From: a virus
Virus record (IMG/VR): IMGVR_UViG_3300009180_000108
Location: 1-36,806 of that record
Strand: one strand, 5' to 3'
Length of the DNA stretch: 36,806 nt
Position 1 is the stretch's first letter; every line of letters starts with the position of its first letter. The notes beneath the pieces were generated by a model. That model saw nothing but the letters and a program-made list of their open reading frames with translations, made no database searches and had not been told where the DNA came from. Position numbers and translations under genes: made by a program. This document shows, one piece after another, positions 16,511-26,059 of the stretch.

Positions 16511-19500
16511 TGGTCGGAATGATTATGGCTGCGGCCTCATACGGATTGCTGGCTTGGAGTGCAATAGGTGTCGTGGGTCAATTCGCGGTCACACTAATTG
16601 CTTCATCCATTATCAGCAAAGCCTTTGCGCCAAACATTGATAACGCATCAAGCGCGGCAAACCCAGGCAATCCACAACAGCAGCCTCCAGCATCAGACAA
16701 CAAACTTCCAGTAATTTATGGGACAGGTTGGGTTGGAGGCATCGTTACCGATCTAAGCATCACAACAAACAATCAGGTGATGTATTACGTCTTGTCGCTT
16801 TCCGAATGCACGGGAACGTCAGATACATTTACCTTTGGTGATGTGTTTTTTGGCGGTAAGAAATGCGTGTTTTACACCGGCTCATCTTTTACCGCATCTT
16901 GCTCTGGTACTCTTTTGACCACTCCATTGGGAACAACTGTACTTGTCGGCACAACAGTTTATTCAAGCACCGGCGTAAGCCTTGGACGAGTTACAGCAGA
17001 CCTTGGGCAACTTTTTAGCGGTGTTCACAATTACGTTGTTTCAATTGGCGGCATTTACGCCAGCCAGACAATGACATCTAGTGACCCGACAAGGGTTTCC
17101 GGTTTGCTTGACCAATCAACAGGTTTGACGGATACATCGGTTAGCGGTTACCTCAATGTCTACCTTTACCCAAAAGGCTCCAATTCTGTTGGCAACACCA
17201 CGACATCTGCCATTTCGGTGATGCAAGATACAAACTTGGTCTACCAATGGGATGCAAACAAATTGATGTCAAATTGCGCGTTTGCAATTATCAAGATTAC
17301 TTACAACCAAAACGCAGGATTGGTGGGACTTCAGCCGACGAAGTTTCAACTTACAAACAGCCGCACTTCGCCTGGTCAATGTTTCCTTGATTACCTAACC
17401 TCCACCACCTACGGAGCCGCAATTCCGTTGGCTGGCATTGATACCGCCTCTTTGACGGCGCTGGATGTGTACTCAAGTCAAACAATGATTTATACGCCAT
17501 ACACGGGCGGTAGCGCGTCTCAAACACGATTCAAGTTTGACGGTGTTTTGGACACCAACCAAACCATTATGAACAACTTGCAGATCATGGCATCATGCTG
17601 TGACTGCCTGCTTCGTTATAACGAAATCACGGGATTGTGGGGTGTTATTGTTCAAAGCCCGACCTATACCGTGGCAATGGATTTGACCGATTCCAACATC
17701 ATTTCATCCATCCAAGTAACTCCCATTGACATTGCCAGCAGCTACAACATTGCAGAGGTAAAGTTTGTTGATGGCACTCAGCAGGATTCCTTTATCACCG
17801 CAACCTTTGATTTAGCGGTTATCAATCCGTCTTTGCTCTATCCTAATGAGCCGGTCAACAAGCAAACCATTACGCTGTCCTTGGTCAACAATTCCGTCAG
17901 GGCGCAATACCTTGCAAACCGATTCTTAGAAGGTGCGCGGGAAGATTTGCAAATCAAATGCAAAGTCAACTTTGTTGGCCTCCAGCTTGAGGCTGGCGAC
18001 ATCGTTACCTTTACAAACGCCAATTATGGTTGGGCGGCAAAGTTATTTCGAGTTGGTCAGGTCGTGGAAGAATTCAACGATGACGGCTCCATCACCACGG
18101 CTTTGTCCTTGATGGAATACAACCCCGCCGTTTACGATGATGTCAACGTAACCCAATTCACGCCAGCACCAAACACCGGCATCGGCAATCCCTTAAACTT
18201 TGGAACGCTTACCGCGCCCACCGTATCAAGTTCCTCGCCAAACGCAGCCACGCCCTCATTTAGCCTTGATGTAACGGCATCTAGCGCAGGCATTGTGCAA
18301 TACGCAGAGGTTTGGTACAGCGCCTTTGCAAATCCAAGTGCAGCGCAACGATTCTTTGCTGGTACGACAGCTATAAATTCTAGCGGCAACCCGTACACGC
18401 CAAGCGCCAGCATGGGGTTGGTGACGTTGACCAACATTCCGCAAGGTGATTGGTATTTCTTTGTTCAGATGGTCAATTCCCTTGGGAAAAGTAATTTCTC
18501 GGCAGCATCGTCTGTCTTGCAATGGCGACCCACGACCTTCCAGTATGTAAATCGTTATATCAATGTTCGATATGCAAGCGATATTGTTGGAACCGGCTTT
18601 AATACAAGCCCCCGCGGGTTGACGTACTACGGCTTGCAAAACACCACCACAACGACAGGAAGCACCAACCCATCTGATTATTCATGGTACTTGGCTTCTA
18701 CGGCGTTTGGAACAACTGCCCCAGTAAATTACCTTTTGTTTGCAAACCGAAGCAATCGAAAATTTAGTTTTGATGTTGGCACAGCAGCACAAGCAAATTC
18801 TACGGCGGCATTTGTTCCGACACTCACATCTGTTTACGATGCAACTGTTTGGTCTGGCCTGCCTGATGGCATCAATTCCATTGACCTAGACGCACGAACT
18901 GGTCAACTTACGACCACCGGAACAACGTCAGTAAGTAGCGCCGATGGACTGTTAAATGTGACCAACAACACAAGCGGCAATATGGTTGTTTCGCTTGCTC
19001 AATTCTTAAATTTTGGTGCTGGCGTTTATTCCAAGACGGCGGCTGTATCAACTCTGACAATTGACATCTATGGTCGTGTAGTTGGATTTAGCGCACCAGA
19101 TGCTTTTTACTATACCGAAACAGTATTCACGGCAACGGCATCACAAACCACATTTAGCGTCACCCACATTGTTGGCGACATCTTGGTGTTCAAAAATGGC
19201 ATTCTGCTTGATTTGACCGAATACACCGAAACCACCACAACTGTGGTCTTGGCGACAGCTTGCGCGGCTGGTGAAATTGTTGTGGTTATCAATGCCCGTG
19301 CCGTCAGCACATCCAATTATTACGAAACAAACAATATCACCATTGCATCAAGCACAACCAATTCGGTGACGTACACCAACGCGCCATACCAAGAAATTGT
19401 GGCGGGTGATTTGCTGTGCTTTAGCAATACGGGAAGCCCTACAACCTACACAGTCAGCACGATTAACACAACAACCAAGGTAATCACGTTTACGACCACA

Positions 19501-20007
19501 ATATCAGGTGCAACTGCTGGCTTGACTATTTATCGCTATCGTGCGGCGGGTGCAACCTATCGTCCGTGGAGCAGATACACCCAATCCGTGACTTCCGTTT
19601 CTTCGTTAACGCCAACCACATGGGCGGTCAATAGCGGATTTGAAGAAATTTTTGTCAATGGTTGCGGATACAACGAAATTGATTACGACATTGTTTCTGG
19701 AACACTTACAGGATTTCCAGCAGCTATTACGGGAAACTTTACGCTTATTCAATGGAATCAAAACAACCTTAGCGTTCCTTGTTCCAACATCGTAAACACC
19801 ATTACTTATTCCGTGGCGGGTTCAACGGCTTATACTTACGCCAGCAACCCATTGGCAATGGAAGTTTATGCAAATGGCGTTTTGCTTGCAAAAGGTTCGG
19901 GTTACGATTACACCGCAACGTCAACAAATTGGATTCTTGCTACCGCATTTCCTGACAATACAACCCTTCTTAATCAACAAACCTTTGCCCGTGACGGAGC
20001 AGCCTAA
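16510..20007 (+). CDS. J-like tail tip / host-specificity protein
   Basis: At 1165 residues this is the largest gene. The N-terminal hydrophobic stretch (SYGLLAWSAIGVVGQFAVTL) and then DNKLPVIYGTGWVGGIVTDL mark it as a tail-tip attachment protein (TipJ-like, combining lambda I/J-type segments). A fibronectin type III-like domain lies near residues 580-670 (FFVQMVNSLGKSNFSAASS). The C-terminal third is fibre-like, with two copies of a ...FKNGILL / VYANGVLL...YT.T domain that resembles phage fibre repeats. It is expected to sit at the tail end and contact the host receptor. The next fibre gene starts inside its stop codon. Confidence 0.85.
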   Translation: MVGMIMAAASYGLLAWSAIGVVGQFAVTLIASSIISKAFAPNIDNASSAANPGNPQQQPPASDNKLPVIYGTGWVGGIVTDLSITTNNQVMYYVLSLSECTGTSDTFTFGDVFFGGKKCVFYTGSSFTASCSGTLLTTPLGTTVLVGTTVYSSTGVSLGRVTADLGQLFSGVHNYVVSIGGIYASQTMTSSDPTRVSGLLDQSTGLTDTSVSGYLNVYLYPKGSNSVGNTTTSAISVMQDTNLVYQWDANKLMSNCAFAIIKITYNQNAGLVGLQPTKFQLTNSRTSPGQCFLDYLTSTTYGAAIPLAGIDTASLTALDVYSSQTMIYTPYTGGSASQTRFKFDGVLDTNQTIMNNLQIMASCCDCLLRYNEITGLWGVIVQSPTYTVAMDLTDSNIISSIQVTPIDIASSYNIAEVKFVDGTQQDSFITATFDLAVINPSLLYPNEPVNKQTITLSLVNNSVRAQYLANRFLEGAREDLQIKCKVNFVGLQLEAGDIVTFTNANYGWAAKLFRVGQVVEEFNDDGSITTALSLMEYNPAVYDDVNVTQFTPAPNTGIGNPLNFGTLTAPTVSSSSPNAATPSFSLDVTASSAGIVQYAEVWYSAFANPSAAQRFFAGTTAINSSGNPYTPSASMGLVTLTNIPQGDWYFFVQMVNSLGKSNFSAASSVLQWRPTTFQYVNRYINVRYASDIVGTGFNTSPRGLTYYGLQNTTTTTGSTNPSDYSWYLASTAFGTTAPVNYLLFANRSNRKFSFDVGTAAQANSTAAFVPTLTSVYDATVWSGLPDGINSIDLDARTGQLTTTGTTSVSSADGLLNVTNNTSGNMVVSLAQFLNFGAGVYSKTAAVSTLTIDIYGRVVGFSAPDAFYYTETVFTATASQTTFSVTHIVGDILVFKNGILLDLTEYTETTTTVVLATACAAGEIVVVINARAVSTSNYYETNNITIASSTTNSVTYTNAPYQEIVAGDLLCFSNTGSPTTYTVSTINTTTKVITFTTTISGATAGLTIYRYRAAGATYRPWSRYTQSVTSVSSLTPTTWAVNSGFEEIFVNGCGYNEIDYDIVSGTLTGFPAAITGNFTLIQWNQNNLSVPCSNIVNTITYSVAGSTAYTYASNPLAMEVYANGVLLAKGSGYDYTATSTNWILATAFPDNTTLLNQQTFARDGAA

Positions 20008-20717
20008 TGACACAAAGCTACAACCTATCCCAACTTGCCAATAACTTAAATTCGGCGGGGCAACTTGATGCTACCGATGGTTTAGTCGGTGCGGTTCCAC
20101 CAGCCAATGGCGGCACTGGTCAGTCAACCTACACCATTGGCGACATCATTTACGCAAGCGGTGCAACTGCCCTTGCCAAGTTGCCTGATGTTTCCACCGG
20201 CAATGCGCTTATTTCGGGTGGCGTAGGCGCGGCTCCAAGCTACGGCAAGGTCGGCCTGTCTACCCATGTAAGCGGAACTCTGCCCGTGGCAAACGGCGGG
20301 ACTGGCGCAACAACCTTTGCCTCCAATAACGTCCTGCTTGGAAACGGAACGGGTTCGCCTTTGACTGTAGCGCCTGGCGCATCAGGGCAAGTGCTTACAT
20401 CTAACGGGACAACGTGGACAAGCGCGGCGCTTGGTGGCATTGGAGTAGGTCAAACATGGACAGACGTTAGAACCTCGCCAGGTCGCGCAAGCGGAACGCC
20501 CTATACCAACAGCACGGGAAAACCCATTCAAGTAGCAATTACAACAAATTCATCCTCTAGTCCTTCCACCTTTTTAATAAATGGCTCAATAATTGCAAAT
20601 TTTGGCGGCGACAACAACAACAACGGAACATTTCAAATTATTGTTCCAGATGGCAACACCTATCAAATGAATTTAGGTTCGTCTGCTGCCCTTAATTACT
20701 GGTGGGAACTGCGGTAA
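20007..20717 (+). CDS. Tail fibre protein with GGTG repeats
   Basis: A 236-residue fibre. It has two copies of a PxANGGTG unit, PPANGGTGQSTYTIGDIIYAS and PVANGGTGATTFASNNVLLG. Each is followed by a beta repeat (TGNALISGG, SGQVLTSNGTTW). These are typical trimeric fibre repeats. The distal domain from residue 150 (GQTWTDVRTSPGRASGTPYT) ends in NLGSSAALNYWWELR and resembles a small head or receptor-binding domain. It follows the J-like gene with a one-base overlap, and probably attaches to the tail tip. Host range would depend on this part. Confidence 0.78.
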   Translation: MTQSYNLSQLANNLNSAGQLDATDGLVGAVPPANGGTGQSTYTIGDIIYASGATALAKLPDVSTGNALISGGVGAAPSYGKVGLSTHVSGTLPVANGGTGATTFASNNVLLGNGTGSPLTVAPGASGQVLTSNGTTWTSAALGGIGVGQTWTDVRTSPGRASGTPYTNSTGKPIQVAITTNSSSSPSTFLINGSIIANFGGDNNNNGTFQIIVPDGNTYQMNLGSSAALNYWWELR

Positions 20718-20739
20718 TACTTAACTTCTAGGATTAATC

Positions 20740-21228
20740 ATGGCAATATTCAACAAAAACAGCTTGGCCCAAGTGTCGGGTTTCAACAACCCAATCCTGT
20801 CCGGTGAATTGGTGTGGAATCAAAGCACTTACTGGAACCTGACGTTTCAAAACTCAAGCACCGGCGTTCCCGTCAACCTGACCGGCGCAACCATTTCGGC
20901 GCAGATCGTTCGGCGTCAATTGTCAAACATTACCGACACGCGCAACGGCTTGACCTTTGATATTGCCGATTACAACCCAACGCCTTCAGCAATTACTTTG
21001 ACCGTGACAAATGTTGTTCCTACCTCGGGAACTTGCACTTTGGTAATTGACGCAAGCGCATGGAGCCTGATGGCAACCGACCCTCAACTTGAAATCAACG
21101 CGACTGATACTGTTGGCTACTCGGGTAGAATCAAGGTATCGTTTCCAGCGTCAGGAACAACGCCAGCAGACGACTTGGTGATCTTCCTGCTGTTCTTGGT
21201 ACGCTCTGATGGAGTAATCGTTTTATGA
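20740..21228 (+). CDS. Baseplate/fibre-adaptor-like beta protein
   Basis: A 162-residue protein built of beta strands: SGELVWNQSTYWNLTFQN, GVPVNLTGATISAQIVRR, SAITLTVTNVVPTSGTCTL and IKVSFPASGTTPADDL. The layout resembles the N-terminal domain of BppU-type baseplate proteins, an Ig-like strand arrangement that links fibres to the tail. GGATTAATC precedes the ATG. Its stop overlaps the start of the large fibre (ATGA), consistent with a chaperone/adaptor-and-fibre pair. No exact family is recognised, so the role is inference. Confidence 0.6.
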   Translation: MAIFNKNSLAQVSGFNNPILSGELVWNQSTYWNLTFQNSSTGVPVNLTGATISAQIVRRQLSNITDTRNGLTFDIADYNPTPSAITLTVTNVVPTSGTCTLVIDASAWSLMATDPQLEINATDTVGYSGRIKVSFPASGTTPADDLVIFLLFLVRSDGVIVL

Positions 21229-23621
21229 GCAATGTTTCCGTCATTGTTGAGCAGAAGAACGGCATTAATTTTGTTGTTAATGACAGCAACAATATCAACT
21301 TAGTCGTTGAAGATGGAAACAATGTAAACCTGATCGTTGACGACACCAACAGCATCGTTGCCATCGTTGACAAAGGCGTTATCGGCCCAGCAGGCCCACA
21401 AGGCCCAGCAGGCACAGCGGCGACAGTTGCAGTTGGAAGCACCACTACAGGCGCGGCGGGTACGTCTGCATCCGTTACCAACTCAGGCACATCAAGCGCA
21501 GCCGTTCTTGAATTTACGATTCCACAAGGTGCAAAAGGCGATACGGGTGCAACTGGAGCCACAGGCGCTACTGGCGCTACTGGCGCAACGGGCGCAGGCG
21601 TAGCAACGGGTGGAACAACAGGTCAGGCGCTGGTTAAATCAAGCAATGCTGACTACGCAACCACATGGCAGACCCTGGCTACCGGCACAGTCACTTCGGT
21701 CACAGCCACTTCACCCGTTGTATCTACGGGCGGCGCTACACCACAAATTAGCATTCCTGCGGCAACTAGTCTAGTCAGCGGATACCTAACAAACACGGAC
21801 TGGACTACTTTTAACAACAAAGGCTCGGGTACTGTTACTAGCGTTACGGGAACGGCTCCTGTCGTTTCTTCTGGCGGTGCCACGCCTGCAATCAGCATGG
21901 CGGCGGCGACATCAAGTGTCAGCGGGTACTTAACCTCAACCGATTGGACTACGTTTAACAATAAAGGTTCTGTCAATAGCGTAAGCGGTACAACCGGACG
22001 CATTACATCCACAGGTGGAACAACGCCTGTAATTGACCTTGCAAGCGGTGTGGCAACAGCAGGAACTACGGGTTCTGGAACGCAAATTCCCGTTGTAACA
22101 ATTGACACTTATGGTCGTGTAACTAGCATTTCTACCGCGGCTAATCCACAAGGAACAGTCACTTCGGTCGGCGGCACAGGCACAGTTAACGGCATATCTT
22201 TGTCAGGCACAGTCACAAGCACGGGCAACTTGACCTTGGGCGGTACGCTTGACCTGTCCAGCCCACCCGCTATTGGCGGCACAAGCCCTGCGTCTGGTAG
22301 CTTCACAACCCTGATTGGCGGTGCTGGTTCTACCAACTACGAACAAATTACGGGAAGTTCTACTGGCAACGCTGTTCAATTCCAAACCCTTGGAACAGAC
22401 ACCAATGTACCTTTGGCAATTCAAACCAAGGGTACTGGAGCAATATCCCTTGCGGCTGGTTCTAGGGGTGTGAATGTTAGCAATGGCGGGACGATCACTG
22501 CTGTTACTGGAGTTACGGGTGGTTCGTACACAACAATTCCAACCATTACTATTTCCCCTCCAACTACGGCTGGTGGCGTACAGGCTACTGGTACTGTGGC
22601 TATGCTGGCATTGGCAACCACCTTAGTAAGTGGAGGCACCGGATATAATGTAGGCGACACAGTTACTTTGACAGGGGGTACGTTTACGCAAGCAATTACG
22701 TTAACTGTAGCCACCCTTTCCGGTTCTGCTATTGCCACGTTTACAGTGACGAACGGCGGTACATATACTGTATTGCCTACAAACCCAATTTCACAAGGCT
22801 CTACAAGCGGTGGTGGTTCTGGTGCAACATTTAGCGCCACATGGCAAGTAAGAGGAACGGCTTTCACCATCACCAACGCTGGCTCAGGCTACGTTGAACA
22901 ACCAACAGTTACATTTTCAAGCGGAAGTGCTACTGCTTATGCTGTTGTAGGAACAACTCCTACAATTAAATTTCTTGCAAACACTGTACTATTTGCTACT
23001 TCAATGGGTTCTGCCCTTGATTTAACAAATTACGGCGCAAATCAAACAACAAACAGATACGCTTTGTTTGCGTCAGCTACTGGAAATCCTGCAATTATTG
23101 AACCCAGAGGTGATACAAACGTAACTGCTATTTTGAGCAGTAGAGGTTCAAGCCCTGTTCAGTTTTATACAAATGGTTTTTCTGGTGGCGGTACTGGTTT
23201 ATTGCAACTTAACGTAGCCCACACAGCCTCCGCTGTTAACTATTTACAAGTAACGGGTGGGGCTACAGGAAACGGTCCGGCTATTTCAGTACAAGGTAGT
23301 GATGCAAACTCTGAATTAGCACTTCGATCAAAAGGCATATTTAATGTTGTATTAAAAAATGGTGCAGGAAATAATGGCCTAGTTGTTGATATGACTTCTG
23401 GAACAACTTTAGCCAATTATGTTTCGATAGCTCCAAAAGTAGCAGGAACGTCTCCTGTTATATCCGCACTAGGAACCGACACCGACATTGACCTAACCCT
23501 AACCCCCAAGGGCGCTGGTAATGTAAGATTCGGAACGTACACCGGAACGATTCTCACGCCCACCGGATACATTACCATCAAAGACTCTGGCGGTACAACC
23601 CGCCGCTTACTCGTAGGATAA
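21225..23621 (+). CDS. Large tail fibre with collagen-like and beta repeats
   Basis: A 798-residue fibre. Residues 1-50 contain a repeated NN.NLVVEDGNNVNLIVDD pattern. Collagen-like Gly-X-Y follows (GPAGPQGPAG near 54-63 and six GAT triplets near 107-124). Three copies of a beta unit lie around residues 155-250 (PVVS.GGATP, SGYLT.TDWTTFNNKG). The centre (430-580) is rich in GSGY..PTVT.-type repeats, and the distal third has NA-type motifs ending KDSGGTTRRLLVG. SSPPAIGGTSPASGSFTTL is a common fibre motif. It likely forms a trimer for host binding. Confidence 0.82.
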   Translation: MSNVSVIVEQKNGINFVVNDSNNINLVVEDGNNVNLIVDDTNSIVAIVDKGVIGPAGPQGPAGTAATVAVGSTTTGAAGTSASVTNSGTSSAAVLEFTIPQGAKGDTGATGATGATGATGATGAGVATGGTTGQALVKSSNADYATTWQTLATGTVTSVTATSPVVSTGGATPQISIPAATSLVSGYLTNTDWTTFNNKGSGTVTSVTGTAPVVSSGGATPAISMAAATSSVSGYLTSTDWTTFNNKGSVNSVSGTTGRITSTGGTTPVIDLASGVATAGTTGSGTQIPVVTIDTYGRVTSISTAANPQGTVTSVGGTGTVNGISLSGTVTSTGNLTLGGTLDLSSPPAIGGTSPASGSFTTLIGGAGSTNYEQITGSSTGNAVQFQTLGTDTNVPLAIQTKGTGAISLAAGSRGVNVSNGGTITAVTGVTGGSYTTIPTITISPPTTAGGVQATGTVAMLALATTLVSGGTGYNVGDTVTLTGGTFTQAITLTVATLSGSAIATFTVTNGGTYTVLPTNPISQGSTSGGGSGATFSATWQVRGTAFTITNAGSGYVEQPTVTFSSGSATAYAVVGTTPTIKFLANTVLFATSMGSALDLTNYGANQTTNRYALFASATGNPAIIEPRGDTNVTAILSSRGSSPVQFYTNGFSGGGTGLLQLNVAHTASAVNYLQVTGGATGNGPAISVQGSDANSELALRSKGIFNVVLKNGAGNNGLVVDMTSGTTLANYVSIAPKVAGTSPVISALGTDTDIDLTLTPKGAGNVRFGTYTGTILTPTGYITIKDSGGTTRRLLVG

Positions 23622-23624
23622 AAA

Positions 23625-23894
23625 ATGGCACTCATCAAATCAATCGACACCGACTACGGCATCCCCGCCAGCTACTGGAACATCGGAGCCGTGCAAGAGG
23701 ACTTCAAAGGACAAGGCACAGAAGTTACCTTCTACGGATATGCTTCCCAAGCTGCTCGTGAAGAAGGTAAACAACCTCTGAGCGCAGGTAAGGTGCAAAT
23801 AGCTGGTAACGAATACGTTGCTGGTGCTCCTCGTGCTGTTCTCTATTCAATCATTAAACAACGCCCTGAGTTTGACGGCGCAATGGATGCCTAA
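23625..23894 (+). CDS. Small tail-associated hypothetical protein
   Basis: An 89-residue protein, ALIKSIDTDYGIPASYWNIG, with a predicted beta-rich fold (VTFYGYASQAAREEGKQPLS). It starts 3 bases after the fibre stop. Comparable short proteins follow tail fibres in many siphophages, where their role is not settled. It is followed 2 bases later by the first lysis-region gene. No motif for enzymatic activity is visible. Confidence 0.6.
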   Translation: MALIKSIDTDYGIPASYWNIGAVQEDFKGQGTEVTFYGYASQAAREEGKQPLSAGKVQIAGNEYVAGAPRAVLYSIIKQRPEFDGAMDA

Positions 23895-23896
23895 TC

Positions 23897-24130
23897 ATGG
23901 ATATGCAAAACCTTGTTAATGCTGGCCTTGGCGTTGTAATGACGGCTTTAGGCTGGTTTGCCCGTGAATTGTGGGCAGCGGTCAAGGAATTGAAATCCGA
24001 CTTGTCCAAGATGCGCGAGGATTTGCCAAAGTTCTATGTTGCCAAGGATGATTACCGCAACGACATTCGCGAACTCAAAGAAATCATGAACAAGGTTTTT
24101 GATCGCCTGGACGGGAAGCAGGACAAATGA
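23897..24130 (+). CDS. Small membrane protein with coiled coil (lysis region)
   Basis: A 77-residue protein with an N-terminal hydrophobic segment LVNAGLGVVMTALGWFAREL and a charged helical C-terminus, KELKSDLSKMREDLPK, consistent with one membrane span and a coiled coil. The layout resembles XhlA-like or accessory-holin proteins, but the order of segments differs between families. A second ATG lies at codon 3. The stop overlaps the next start by 4 bases. It may help membrane depolarisation or regulate the holin; this is inference. Confidence 0.6.
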   Translation: MDMQNLVNAGLGVVMTALGWFARELWAAVKELKSDLSKMREDLPKFYVAKDDYRNDIRELKEIMNKVFDRLDGKQDK

Positions 24131-24597
24131 TTGACCCAATCACGCTAATTGCTACCGCACGGGCTACGATAGCCGGTGTCAAACAAGCGATTGCGTTGGG
24201 TAAAGATGCATCTGAACTGTTCCACCAATTCTTTGATGCCAAAGATGCGGTGATGAAAGAGAAGGCCAAACCTTCTAAAAAGTCTTTCCAATCTGTCAAT
24301 TCTCAAGCCATGCAATTCATTCAACTGGCTGAAGAGATGCAGCAGATAGAAGAAGAAATTAAGTTGTCCTTCATGCGGCGTGGTAAGACAAATCTGTGGA
24401 TGGACTTTCTACGCGAAAGGAACCGAATAGTGGCTGAAAACAAAGCAGATGAGATTGCGGCAGACAAAGCCAAAGCCAAGCGCAAACAAGAGATTGAAGA
24501 AGTTGTAGAGATGGTTTTGTTGGTTGCCTTGATTGCTCTTGTCATTACGCTAGGCGTATGGGGCACGATGGAATACATTGCATTTATGAGGAAATGA
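24127..24597 (+). CDS. Membrane-anchored helical protein (lysis region)
   Basis: A 156-residue protein. Residues 1-120 are charged helix (ARATIAGVKQAIALGKDASE, then LAEEMQQIEEEIKLSFMRR). The C-terminus has a clear membrane segment, MVLLVALIALVITLGVWGTM. The cytoplasmic N-terminus and single C-terminal anchor make it unlike i-spanins, which anchor at the N-terminus. Together with the following holin it completes a membrane cluster before the endolysin. Function is unknown. It overlaps the upstream gene by 4 bases and ends 1 base before the holin. Confidence 0.62.
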   Translation: MIDPITLIATARATIAGVKQAIALGKDASELFHQFFDAKDAVMKEKAKPSKKSFQSVNSQAMQFIQLAEEMQQIEEEIKLSFMRRGKTNLWMDFLRERNRIVAENKADEIAADKAKAKRKQEIEEVVEMVLLVALIALVITLGVWGTMEYIAFMRK

Positions 24598-24598
24598 T

Positions 24599-25006
24599 AT
24601 GTTGCTTGATTCAATTCTTGGCATTGGTAACAAACTGATTGACAAACTAATTCCCGACCCAGAAGCAAAAGCCAAAGCGCAACTTGAACTAGCGACCTTG
24701 GCTCAAAACGGTGAACTAGCTAAGATGGCTAATGAAACCGACATTTACAAAACAGAACAAAACAATGTTACGGAACGCTGGTCTGCGGATATGGCTGCGG
24801 ACTCTTGGCTGTCTAAAAATATCCGACCAATGGCTTTGATTGCTATCTTTATAGCTTTTTTCTTGTTTACTGCCATGTCTGCTTTTGGCTACAGAGCGCA
24901 AGAATCTTATGTTCAACTTCTTGGTCAATGGGGGCAAATTGTATTTTTGGCTTACTTTGGTGGTCGTACAGTTGAAAAACTGGCAGAAATGAAAATGAAG
25001 CGATGA
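24599..25006 (+). CDS. Holin, GTA-type 3TM family
   Basis: A 135-residue holin candidate resembling the family named for gene-transfer-agent release (GTA_holin_3TM). It shows the family's N-terminal segment LIPDPEAKAKAQLELATLAQ, a middle ERWSADMAADSWLSKNIRP, then hydrophobic spans MALIAIFIAFFLFTAMSAF and QWGQIVFLAYFGGRTVEK. It is expected to form membrane holes that release the endolysin. A TATG start follows one base after the upstream stop. Its stop overlaps the start of an HNH gene (ATGA) that separates it from the endolysin. Confidence 0.8.
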   Translation: MLLDSILGIGNKLIDKLIPDPEAKAKAQLELATLAQNGELAKMANETDIYKTEQNNVTERWSADMAADSWLSKNIRPMALIAIFIAFFLFTAMSAFGYRAQESYVQLLGQWGQIVFLAYFGGRTVEKLAEMKMKR

Positions 25007-25506
25007 AAACGTGTAGTAGATGCAAGGTTGAAAAACCATTAGATGAATTCAGTCCTGATAAACGCATAAGTTCAGGATTGCAATCTAAATGCAAAAAATG
25101 TTTTGCTGAAATTGTCAAAATAAAACGCTTGGAAAATCCAGAGGCACATAGACAAAGTGTAAAACTTAGCACTCAAAAACATTATGCAAAAAAAATTGCT
25201 CGAAACAATTCTTACAGAAAAGAACATCCAGAAAAAGTAAGACAATGGAAAAAGAAAGATAGAGAAGAAAACAAAGCTAGAATTCTTTCCGACAATGCTA
25301 TGCGTAGGTCACTAATAAAAGGTGAAAACACTTCAGAAATTAAGCAGTTATATGCTTTGCGTGATTTTTATAAAGCAATGTCTTTAGGTGATGATTTTCA
25401 TGTAGATCACATTGTTCCCCTAAGTAAAAATGGACTACACGTTTTTGAAAATTTAAGAGTTATCCCTGCTATTGATAATTTAAGAAAAGGCGCATCTCTT
25501 GTATGA
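25003..25506 (+). CDS. HNH endonuclease inserted between holin and endolysin
   Basis: A 167-residue protein. Cys4, Cys7, Cys30 and Cys33 form a zinc-finger knuckle; the HNH core is FHVDHIVPLSKNGLHVFENL near residues 132-151, with Asp135-His136 and the Asn150 position. Such proteins are usually homing or free-standing nucleases. The gene is much richer in A/T and AAA codons than its neighbours, pointing to recent transfer. It is bounded by ATGAAA at 25003 and again at 25503, each serving as stop-start overlap. The holin-endolysin pair would be contiguous without it. Confidence 0.85.
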   Translation: MKTCSRCKVEKPLDEFSPDKRISSGLQSKCKKCFAEIVKIKRLENPEAHRQSVKLSTQKHYAKKIARNNSYRKEHPEKVRQWKKKDREENKARILSDNAMRRSLIKGENTSEIKQLYALRDFYKAMSLGDDFHVDHIVPLSKNGLHVFENLRVIPAIDNLRKGASLV

Positions 25507-26015
25507 AACAAAACTTTGAAACTGCACTAGCCCATATTCTTGAATCAGAAGGTGGTTTTGTTAACCATCCTAAAGACCCGGGCGGCATGACCAACTTGGG
25601 TTGCACAAAAAGAGTTTGGGAAGAATTTGTAGGTCATCCCGTGTCAGAAGCAGACATGAAAGCATTGACCCCCAAAGACGTTGCTCCTTTGTACAAGCGC
25701 AAGTATTGGGACAAAGTGTCTGGCGACCAACTTCCCTCCGGTCTTGATTACGCTGTCTTTGATGCTGCTATTAATAGTGGGCCAGGTCGCGCTGCAAAAT
25801 GGCTCCAAGAGGTTGTAGGCGTACAAGCTGATGGTGTTATCGGATACAAAACAATCGTTGCCTTGCAAGAAACACCACTCGCAAGAATCCTTGCCCTGTA
25901 CAACGACAAGCGGCTCCAGTTCCTAGAAAGCCTTCCTACCTTTGCTACGTTCGGCAAGGGTTGGTCTAATCGTGTTTCTTCCGTACAAACAATATCATCA
26001 TCAATGTTGACGTAA
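25503..26015 (+). CDS. Endolysin, glycosyl hydrolase family 108
   Basis: A 170-residue peptidoglycan hydrolase. The GH108 signature is present at the N-terminus: ILESEGGFVNHPKDPGGMTN, with the catalytic Glu expected at residue 16, followed by the LGCT...W pattern. The middle (DYAVFDAAINSGPGRAAKWL, then VVGVQADGVIGYKT) is the peptidoglycan-binding part of the family and the end is FGKGWSNRVSSVQ. It cleaves cell-wall glycan or stem once the holin lets it out. No signal peptide is seen, as expected for holin-dependent release. The 3-prime end overlaps a hairpin. Confidence 0.92.
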   Translation: MKQNFETALAHILESEGGFVNHPKDPGGMTNLGCTKRVWEEFVGHPVSEADMKALTPKDVAPLYKRKYWDKVSGDQLPSGLDYAVFDAAINSGPGRAAKWLQEVVGVQADGVIGYKTIVALQETPLARILALYNDKRLQFLESLPTFATFGKGWSNRVSSVQTISSSMLT

Positions 26016-26031
26016 CAGTTTTGTGTTACGT
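26010..26031 (+). terminator. Hairpin at the end of the endolysin gene
   Basis: ACGTAAC-agttttgt-GTTACGT is a perfect 7-bp inverted repeat with an 8-base loop; the left arm includes the endolysin stop codon. Only TTT follows, so it is a weak terminator or an mRNA 3-prime stabiliser. The next gene begins 29 bases later with its own binding site, AAGGT. Confidence 0.5.
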
Positions 26032-26059
26032 TTGAAAAGTTGCAACTACAAGGTCACAT

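Noticed and set aside
21529-21600. Short tandem repeats that could suggest a CRISPR array
   Set aside because: They encode collagen-like Gly-Ala-Thr triplets inside the tail fibre gene, with no spacers.
24127-24597. Spanin assignment for the C-terminally anchored lysis-region protein
   Set aside because: Inner-membrane spanins anchor at the N-terminus, and no lipobox partner was seen.
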